Assembly: GCA_025800435.1 (NCBI GenBank)
Contig: JAOXRV010000228.1
Span: 1 to 8,224, forward strand
Source: Cellvibrionaceae bacterium
GTDB taxonomy: Bacteria; Pseudomonadota; Gammaproteobacteria; Pseudomonadales; Cellvibrionaceae
Length of the DNA: 8,224 nt
Direction of reading: 5' to 3'
Shown: positions 1-5,749 of the stretch, piece by piece
Layout: every line of letters begins with the position of its first letter
Position numbering within the stretch: position 1 is the first letter of the stretch
Translations under genes and position numbers: made by a program
The notes under the pieces: generated by a model
What the model saw: the letters and a program-made list of their open reading frames with translations, nothing else
What the model was told of the DNA's origin: nothing
Databases searched by the model: none

Positions 1-1
1 C

Positions 2-259
2 ACCACCAAAGACTGGGAGTTTGTAGAGCTGGAGGTGTCCGAACTGGGCAGCAAAATCAAAGTGCGCGGCGCCTTTGAGGTGGTGAATAAATTTGGCGGC
101 AACTGTTTTGCCTGCCACGTTAAAGCCAAACCCGAGTTCGATATGATTTGCGAGCAAGACCACGGCTGTGAGCCAATTACCTTACCCAATGGCCACATCC
201 TAAGCCAGGCGATGATCAAAACCATCCAGGCAAACGACCCTCGCTGTAAAACCCAATAA
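2..259 (+). CDS. 3' end of a small Cys-rich protein with a CxxCH haem-type motif (partial)
   Basis: The reading frame is open from base 2 to the TAA at 257-259 and has no start in the window that must be used, so this is the C-terminal 85 residues of a longer protein. A GTG at 35 could be read as a start but lies in the middle of a continuous frame. Residues 35-39 read CFACH (104-118), the covalent haem c attachment pattern CxxCH. Three further cysteines follow, at residues 50, 56 and 82, in the contexts MICEQDHGCEP and DPRCKTQ. A CxxCH near the C-terminus is seen in cytochrome P460-like and other small periplasmic haem proteins, so a periplasmic haem-binding role is plausible. The extra cysteines could instead form disulphides or bind a metal. 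The gene ends 20 bases before the adaptor gene and is probably co-transcribed with it. The family call is tentative; that the frame is coding is much surer. Confidence 0.7.
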   Translation, partial: TTKDWEFVELEVSELGSKIKVRGAFEVVNKFGGNCFACHVKAKPEFDMICEQDHGCEPITLPNGHILSQAMIKTIQANDPRCKTQ

Positions 260-269
260 CAGTCCACTT

Positions 270-273
270 GGAG
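270..273 (+). promoter_or_regulatory. Ribosome binding site (GGAG) that sets the adaptor start
   Basis: GGAG lies 6 bases before the ATG at 280. It overlaps an in-frame TTG at 268 that would otherwise extend the protein by four residues, so ATG 280 is the better start. Confidence 0.7.
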
Positions 274-279
274 CTGAGC

Positions 280-1425
280 ATGAAGTTTTGCCCAACCGCC
301 ACCATCCAACGCTTACTCTGGGCCGGTCTGCCCTGTTTATTAATCGCCTGCAGTAGCGGCGAGCCCGAGCAACACAGCCCGCCGCCGCCAAAATCCATCA
401 AGTACTACACCATTGGCGAGCACTTTGGTGGCAGCGTGCGACGCATTACCGGCCTGGTAGAGCCGGCGGATCAAACCCAATTGAGTTTTCGGGTTGGCGG
501 CAAGGTGGCCAAGGTTCTGGTCAAGCAGGGCGATCTGGTGAGCAAAGACCAACTGCTGGCCGAGTTGGATGCAAAAGACTACCGAACCGCGCTCAGCTCG
601 GCCCAGGCCCAGCTTAACCAGGCCAGGGCCAATCAGCAAAATGCCGACACTGAACTAAACCGCAACCGTCAGTTGCAGCAAAAACAGCTGGTGTCAGCGG
701 CCATCCTAGATAAGTTACAAACCGCCGCCGACAACGCCGATAGCCAAGTCAAACTGGCGCTAGACCAAGTCGAAGACGCCAACCGCAAGTTGCGCCGCAC
801 CAAACTGCGCTCACCCTTTAGCGGCGCCATCAGCGAGCGCAAGCTAGAGCCCTTCCAAAGTGTTAAAGCCGGCGTCGGGGTATTTGAGCTACAAGGGGAT
901 ACCGGTTTCAAAATTAAAGTGCCGGTGGCCGAAAGCATGATGCCCTTTATCGAATTCGGTCAGCAGGTCGAAGTTGACTTTCCAGGCATTGAGGCGCTCA
1001 CCCTGCCCGGCCATATCAGTAGCATTGGCGCCCGCATCGAAGCGGGCAGCTCCTTCCCGGTCAAGGTCCAGCTCAGCGGCGATACCCAATCGGTGCGCGC
1101 CGGCATGACCGCAAATGTGACGTTTCTACTGGGCCAGGGCAAGCAGCGCCAAGCCAGTTATATGATTCCGCTGACGGCGCTGAGCGGCGGCGACGCCGAT
1201 GACATCAAAGCACGGCGCGCAGCGGTGTTGGTTTACTCACCCGAGACCCAGCGCCTAAGCCGACGCGAACTTAAACTCGGCGAGCTGCGCGACAATAATG
1301 TCGAGGTGATTGAAGGCCTGCAAGCAGGAGAAATCATCGCCGCCGCCGGGCTGCCATTTTTACACCACGGCCAAGCGGTTACCCTGTGGCAGCCACAGTG
1401 GCAAAAAGACCAGGCCGAACTGTAG
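280..1425 (+). CDS. RND efflux periplasmic adaptor (membrane fusion protein), lipoprotein
   Basis: This 381-residue protein is the periplasmic adaptor that would link the RND permease encoded next to it to an outer-membrane channel. Residues 1-23 form a lipoprotein signal peptide ending in the lipobox LIAC, with Cys24 as the expected lipid-anchored residue and Ser at +2. A short low-complexity linker with PPPP (residues 34-37) follows. The first half of the lipoyl-like domain is at about 66-98 (GGKVAKVLVKQGDLV is diagnostic). An Ala/Gln/Asn-rich alpha-helical hairpin runs from about 100 to 172, and the second lipoyl half from about 173 to 207 (LRSPFSGAIS). A beta-barrel domain follows (about 210-284, containing VRAGMTANV), then a membrane-proximal domain to the end. 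Length and domain order are normal for AcrA/MdtA-type adaptors. ATG 280 is chosen for its GGAG and because the signal peptide begins there. The stop is 17 bases before the permease start, so the two are surely one operon. The substrate cannot be read from the sequence. Confidence 0.93.
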   Translation: MKFCPTATIQRLLWAGLPCLLIACSSGEPEQHSPPPPKSIKYYTIGEHFGGSVRRITGLVEPADQTQLSFRVGGKVAKVLVKQGDLVSKDQLLAELDAKDYRTALSSAQAQLNQARANQQNADTELNRNRQLQQKQLVSAAILDKLQTAADNADSQVKLALDQVEDANRKLRRTKLRSPFSGAISERKLEPFQSVKAGVGVFELQGDTGFKIKVPVAESMMPFIEFGQQVEVDFPGIEALTLPGHISSIGARIEAGSSFPVKVQLSGDTQSVRAGMTANVTFLLGQGKQRQASYMIPLTALSGGDADDIKARRAAVLVYSPETQRLSRRELKLGELRDNNVEVIEGLQAGEIIAAAGLPFLHHGQAVTLWQPQWQKDQAEL

Positions 1426-1427
1426 CC

Positions 1428-1432
1428 AAGGG
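1428..1432 (+). promoter_or_regulatory. Ribosome binding site (AAGGG) before the RND permease
   Basis: AAGGG lies 10 bases before the ATG at 1443, just after the adaptor stop codon (1423-1425). The spacing is on the long side, but it is the only purine-rich site in the 17-base gap. The frame is also open upstream from 1386, inside the adaptor gene. That extension would add 19 residues unlike any RND N-terminus. Confidence 0.5.
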
Positions 1433-1442
1433 CAGAATTAAT

Positions 1443-4400
1443 ATGGAATTTATTACCCGCTTTGGCCTCCAGCGCCAGCGCTTTACCCAGTTTTTACTGG
1501 CCGGCATTATTCTATACGGGCTGTTTTTATACAGTGGCTTCCCCAGCCGTGAAGAGCCGCAAATTGTCATTCGGGTAGCCTCGGTGGCGGTTTATTTTGA
1601 AGGCATGTCACCGAGCCGGATAGAGAACCTGATCGTCAAGCCGCTGGAAAAGAAAATTAAAGAGCTTGAAGAGGTTAAAGACATTACCGCCAGTATTCGT
1701 ACCGGCGAGGCGATTATTCATGTATCGCTATTCGATCGCTACCGAGAGGTCGAGCCCATTTGGCAAAAACTTCGCAACAAAATGAAAGACATAAGCCCGA
1801 GCCTGCCCAAGGGCACTCGGGGCCCCTATGTCAACGACGACTATGGCCGCGTCGCCCCCATCACCATGGCTATTAGCGGTTCGGATTTTAGCTATGCCGA
1901 AATGCGCGAGGTGGCCCGCGAGCTGCAAGATAAATACAGTGCCCTGCCGCTGGTGGCGCGGGTAACATTACACGGCATTCAAAACGAGCATATCTGGCTT
2001 AATTTTAACGAGGCAAAATTACTGCAACACCAATTGCAGAGCGACCAGATTATCAACGAGCTCAGCAAACAAAATGCTATATTGCCGGCCGGCATAATCG
2101 CCGCCGACGGTTCGCGTTATGTGATTGAACCGACCGGCGCCTATCGCAATATCGAAGAAATTAAAAACACCCTTATCACCCTGCCCGCCGGGGGCGGCCT
2201 AGTCTATCTGCGCGATCTGGTCGAGATTGAGCGCGGTTACCAAGACCCGCCCGAGGCACCGGCCACCTTTAATGGCAAGCCGGCAATTATTTTGGGTATT
2301 TCACAGATACCCAATACCGCCATTGCCGCCTTTGCCGAGCAGGTCGATCAGCTCAGTGCACAGCAGCGCCAACAGCTGCCGGTGGGGCTGGTGCTGGAGC
2401 GGGTTAACTACCAGCCGGATGTGGTCAAAAAACAAATCGATGAGGCGCTTGGTAATCTCGGCCAGACGGTACTGGTGGTACTGCTGGTGGTGATGGTGTT
2501 TTTGGGTTTGCGCCTGGGCCTGCTGGTGGGCAGCCTGGTACCGCTAACTGTGCTGGCGGCGCTGATCGGCATGCACATCTGGTCGGTTGAGCTGCAAATA
2601 GTTTCGATCGCCGCCATTATTATCGCGCTCGGTCTATTGGTGGATAATGGAATTGTTATGGCCGAGGATATTAAGCGCCGCATCGATTTAGGTGAAACCA
2701 TGGCCGCTGCCGCCGGCGATGCCTCGCGCAGCTTGGCGATACCGCTGTTGAGCTCCTCGCTCACCACCATTCTGGCATTTATGCCACTGATGCTGGCCGA
2801 TAATCTCGCCGGCGAATACATTAGCTCTTTAAGCCGGGTAATTATTCTAGCACTACTGTCTTCTTGGCTGCTGAGCATTTACGCCCTGCCAATGCTATAC
2901 GCCAGCGTGGTACAGCGTGGTAACAACCAGCTGCCCAATGCCCTGGATCGCCTGGTGGCTGCACTGATTGAAAAAATAAAAACCGGCTACCGCAAGTTGC
3001 TGCGGGGTATTTTGAAATTTAGGCTGCTGTTTTTAGTGTTGATGCTGGGGCTGTTTATGGGCTCACTGGGATTGATGAGCTTGGTGCCAAAGGACTTTTT
3101 CCCACCCAGTAGCAGCAACCAATTTGTGGTCTACCTGGATTTACCCGCCAGCACCGATATTCGTAAAACCCAGGCGGTCACCCAAACCTTTAGTGACTGG
3201 CTGGCCGACAGCAACAATAACCCCGAACTGGTCTCGGCGACCGCCTATATCGGTGCCGGCGGGCCGCGCTTTATTCAATCACTGTCACCACCGGACCCCG
3301 CCCCTAATGCGGCGTTTTTTGTAGTGACTGCGGCACAGGAGCAAGGCATTGATGCCATCGCCAATCGCGCCCGCGATTTTGCCCTCACCCAGCTGCCCGA
3401 TGCGCGCGCCAGAATCGAAAAACTCGGCGTGGGCGGCGGCGGTGGCAAAGGATTAATTTTGCGCCTGCTGGGCCCGGATAAAACCGTGCTGCAAAACAAA
3501 GGGGCAGAGCTTGAAGCACTGCTGCGCAAAGTGGACAACATCAAGAGCATTCACAACAACTGGGAGACCCCAGTGGCTAAAATTGTGGTTGAGGTCGATC
3601 AGTCCCGCGCGCGCCGGGCCGGGCTTGACAGCAGTGCTATCGCCAATGCCCTACAGGCCCACTTTTCCGGCATCAACATCAGCGACTTTCGTGAGGGCGA
3701 CAAGGTCATCCCGATCCGTATGCGCGCCGACCAAGCCAACCGCGAAAGCCTGGATTCACTGCGCCAAATTACGGTGATGAGCAACCGCGGCCAGTTTGTG
3801 CCACTGCTGCAGGTGGTTAGCATTGAGCCAGTGCTTGAACCCAGTCAGATTCGCCGCCGCAACTTAGAACGGGCCTTAGAAGTGAGCGCCAAGCACCAGA
3901 CTTGGCCGGCCGCCACCCTGCTCGAACACGTGCAAACCACACTGAACGAGTTTCAACTGCCGCCGGGCCACCGCTTGCTTATTGCCGGTGATGTCGCCGA
4001 CTCTGACACCGCCAACGCCGCTCTGTTTAAATATATGCCGGCCTGCCTGATGGGCATTGTGATTTTGCTGGTGTTACAGTTTAACTCGGCGCGTCGCCCG
4101 GCGATTATCTTAATGACCATTCCACTGTGTTTAATTGGCGCAAGCTTTGGTTTGTATATCACGGGCGAGCCATTTGGCTTTGTCGGCATGCTGGGGCTGT
4201 TCAGCCTAGCTGGCATTATTGTCAACAACGGTATTGTGCTGATTCAACGTATCGAAGAGGAGCGCGCCAAACAAAACTCTATTTTGGCGGCTATCGAAAC
4301 CGCCTGCCTGGCCCGCATGCGGCCTATTCTGGTGACCACCTGCACCACCTCTATAGGCCTGATACCGCTGATTTTATTTGGCGGCGAATTGTGGCGTGGC

Positions 4401-4508
4401 ATGGGTATTGTGATTGCCTTTGGCATTGTGGTGGGCAGCTTGCTCACCCTGGGTTTTGTGCCGGCTTTGTATGCGCTGTTGTTTAAGGCGGAGCGGGCGC
4501 AGAATTAA
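1443..4508 (+). CDS. RND family efflux permease (AcrB-like, HAE-type), inner membrane
   Basis: This 1021-residue protein would be the proton-driven inner-membrane pump of a tripartite efflux system working with the lipoprotein adaptor upstream. Length and layout fit the family. TM1 is at about 14-31, followed by a large periplasmic loop (about 32-335). TM2-TM6 lie between about 339 and 487, TM7 at about 526-547, a second periplasmic loop at about 548-860, and TM8-TM12 from about 863 to 1015. Family signatures include SREEPQ near residue 35, LPKGTRGPYVNDDYG (121-135) and LVPKDFFPP (547-555). The TM4 motif is LGLLVDNGIV, with Asp401-Asn402 at the places of AcrB Asp407-Asp408. The TM10 motif is GIIVNNGIVLI, with Asn928 in place of AcrB Lys940. 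The TM11 Arg and Thr (Arg958 and Thr965, equivalent by motif to Arg971 and Thr978) are kept. A Gly-rich loop (GVGGGGGKG, 662-670) sits in the second porter domain. ATG 1443 gives the typical N-terminus. The stop overlaps the stop of the convergent gene. The substrate is unknown. Confidence 0.95.
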   Translation: MEFITRFGLQRQRFTQFLLAGIILYGLFLYSGFPSREEPQIVIRVASVAVYFEGMSPSRIENLIVKPLEKKIKELEEVKDITASIRTGEAIIHVSLFDRYREVEPIWQKLRNKMKDISPSLPKGTRGPYVNDDYGRVAPITMAISGSDFSYAEMREVARELQDKYSALPLVARVTLHGIQNEHIWLNFNEAKLLQHQLQSDQIINELSKQNAILPAGIIAADGSRYVIEPTGAYRNIEEIKNTLITLPAGGGLVYLRDLVEIERGYQDPPEAPATFNGKPAIILGISQIPNTAIAAFAEQVDQLSAQQRQQLPVGLVLERVNYQPDVVKKQIDEALGNLGQTVLVVLLVVMVFLGLRLGLLVGSLVPLTVLAALIGMHIWSVELQIVSIAAIIIALGLLVDNGIVMAEDIKRRIDLGETMAAAAGDASRSLAIPLLSSSLTTILAFMPLMLADNLAGEYISSLSRVIILALLSSWLLSIYALPMLYASVVQRGNNQLPNALDRLVAALIEKIKTGYRKLLRGILKFRLLFLVLMLGLFMGSLGLMSLVPKDFFPPSSSNQFVVYLDLPASTDIRKTQAVTQTFSDWLADSNNNPELVSATAYIGAGGPRFIQSLSPPDPAPNAAFFVVTAAQEQGIDAIANRARDFALTQLPDARARIEKLGVGGGGGKGLILRLLGPDKTVLQNKGAELEALLRKVDNIKSIHNNWETPVAKIVVEVDQSRARRAGLDSSAIANALQAHFSGINISDFREGDKVIPIRMRADQANRESLDSLRQITVMSNRGQFVPLLQVVSIEPVLEPSQIRRRNLERALEVSAKHQTWPAATLLEHVQTTLNEFQLPPGHRLLIAGDVADSDTANAALFKYMPACLMGIVILLVLQFNSARRPAIILMTIPLCLIGASFGLYITGEPFGFVGMLGLFSLAGIIVNNGIVLIQRIEEERAKQNSILAAIETACLARMRPILVTTCTTSIGLIPLILFGGELWRGMGIVIAFGIVVGSLLTLGFVPALYALLFKAERAQN
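4505..4508. other. Shared TTAA holding the stop codons of two convergent genes
   Basis: The RND permease ends with TAA at 4506-4508 on the + strand. The ABC adaptor ends with TAA on the - strand, which is TTA at 4505-4507 on the + strand. The two coding regions therefore overlap tail to tail by four bases, within the palindrome TTAA. No intergenic space is left for a conventional terminator. Confidence 0.95.
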
Positions 4509-5743
4509 GCCCCCTTTTCTATCCGCCGCGGCACCACCGCCATACCCGCCGCTAAACCCGGGCCCGGATAGAGCACAATGGCATCCCCAGCGGCGACACC
4601 ACTGATCACCTCGGCATAGCGGCTGTTGCGCTGGCCCAGTTCAACGGGTTTAAGTTGGGCGCGCCCGTCCACCACCGCGTACACCGCCCAGCCACCGTTG
4701 CTGCGCAACAGCGCACTGACCGGCAGCGCCAGGGCCGCGGCCGACTCCCACACCACGATGCGCACCTCCACCCGATAGCCGTGGCCGAGGCTCTGGCGCC
4801 GCTCTATCGGGTCGGTAAATTTAATAATGGCATTGACCCGCTGCTCTTCCACCCCCAGCGCCGAGTACTTACTAAAGCCCCAGGGTTCAACCCGCTCGAC
4901 CACCCCCTGCAAAGCTCGCTCGCGGCCCCATTTTTCAATGATTACCCGTTGCCCGGGCGCCACTTTAACTGCGTCGGTAGAAAGCAGCTCCGCCACCACT
5001 TCCAAGTCTTTGGAAATATCCCCGATCTCCAGAATCGGGGTACCGGCGGCGAGTGTAGTTTCACTTTCCTGCATCAGCCGCAGCACCCTGCCACTGACCG
5101 GCGCCAACAGTGGCAGGGGACCGCCATCGGCCGGCGGCGCCTGACTGGCCGGCGCCGGCTGGCTAAAGCTGATCAACCTGGCGCGGGCATTGGCGAGTTC
5201 GGCCTCGCGCATGGAGATGGCCGCCATCGCGGTGTCATAGGCGGCCCGGGCCACCCGCGCGGCCTGCTGGCCACGCTCCAGGCTAGCCTCGGCCACACTG
5301 CCCTTGGCAAACAACGCCTGAACCCGGCGGTAATCCTGCTCGGCCAGATCGCGGTCGGCCAGGGCTTTGTTGAGATCGGCCCTGGCCACTCGCAGCGCCG
5401 CAACGGCAGCGCTGACCGATGCCCGGGCCTGCTCGCGGGTGCGCACATCTAGGGCCGAGGGATTGAGCGGTAACATCTGCACGATTACGGTTTCGCCACC
5501 CACCACCCGATCACCCGGCTCTACCCCAAGCCGCCGCATGCGTCCAGCGATTGGTGCCGACACCACATAGGCATCGCGCACCCGGGTTTTTGCCTCTTCA
5601 TCAATGGTGACCACCATCGCCAGGCGCTCCACCTCGCCTATATCCACCTTATAGGGCCTTGGCCAAAAGCTGTAACTGAACACGGCGACTAAGGCCAGAG
5701 TCAAGCCGGACATAATCCACAGCCGCGATTGTTTCTTTGCCAC
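4505..5743 (-). CDS. HlyD-type periplasmic adaptor of an ABC export system
   Basis: This 412-residue adaptor would bridge the ABC permease encoded just upstream to an outer-membrane channel. Residues 1-8 are positively charged and a hydrophobic helix follows at about 9-27 with no lipobox, so it is probably an uncleaved inner-membrane anchor. The first lipoyl-like half is at about 59-95 (VVSAPIAGRMRRLGVEPGDRV). A long Ala/Arg/Glu-rich coiled-coil hairpin runs from about 98 to 192. A Pro/Ala-rich linker follows (195-209), then the second lipoyl half (about 211-242, LLAPVSGRVLRL). A beta-barrel region with the segment VEPWGFSKYSALGVEEQRV (285-303) is typical of adaptors paired with FtsX-type ABC permeases. 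A membrane-proximal domain ends the protein. The start is GTG at 5743, with GGGAG 9 bases before it; an in-frame ATG at codon 11 would cut into the anchor. It begins 6 bases after the permease stop, so it is the last gene of the ABC operon. Confidence 0.92.
   Translation of the reverse strand: MAKKQSRLWIMSGLTLALVAVFSYSFWPRPYKVDIGEVERLAMVVTIDEEAKTRVRDAYVVSAPIAGRMRRLGVEPGDRVVGGETVIVQMLPLNPSALDVRTREQARASVSAAVAALRVARADLNKALADRDLAEQDYRRVQALFAKGSVAEASLERGQQAARVARAAYDTAMAAISMREAELANARARLISFSQPAPASQAPPADGGPLPLLAPVSGRVLRLMQESETTLAAGTPILEIGDISKDLEVVAELLSTDAVKVAPGQRVIIEKWGRERALQGVVERVEPWGFSKYSALGVEEQRVNAIIKFTDPIERRQSLGHGYRVEVRIVVWESAAALALPVSALLRSNGGWAVYAVVDGRAQLKPVELGQRNSRYAEVISGVAAGDAIVLYPGPGLAAGMAVVPRRIEKGA
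5000..5040. repeat. Two adjacent short inverted repeats inside the ABC adaptor gene
   Basis: The first repeat has arms TTCCAA (5000-5005) and TTGGAA (5010-5015) around a 4-base loop. The second has perfect 7-base arms CCCCGAT (5020-5026) and ATCGGGG (5034-5040) around a 7-base loop. Both lie in codons of the second lipoyl half and just after it (LEIGDISKDLEV). No T-run follows the second hairpin in either direction, so a terminator is not supported. They may simply be chance products of the codons. Confidence 0.5.
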
Positions 5744-5749
5744 GGTTTG

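Noticed and set aside
268..279. Earlier TTG start for the RND adaptor
   Set aside because: It overlaps the GGAG ribosome binding site of ATG 280 and would add four residues before a normal lipoprotein signal peptide.
2643..2648. Reading Asp401-Asn402 as proof of an inactive pump
   Set aside because: The rest of the protein is intact and full-length, one Asp is kept, and similar Asp-Asn pairs occur in other RND permeases, so loss of function is not supported.
2408..2878. A 156-codon open frame on the - strand inside the RND permease gene
   Set aside because: It is antisense to TM2-TM6 of the permease, rich in Ser and Thr, and has no recognisable domain.
4495..4518. Possible intrinsic terminator after the RND permease (GGGC, 10-base loop, GCCC, then TTTT)
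   Set aside because: The stem is only four base pairs, with extra C between stem and T-run, and only four T. This is too weak to call.
4558..4567. Perfect 10-base palindrome CCGGGCCCGG
   Set aside because: It is inside the ABC adaptor coding region, encodes the PGPG segment near the C-terminus, and has no T-run or second copy nearby.
4655..5452. A 265-codon open frame on the + strand opposite the ABC adaptor
   Set aside because: It is rich in His, Arg, Gly and Gln without domain motifs, lies fully antisense to a clear HlyD-type gene, and is explained by GC-rich codon structure on the other strand.
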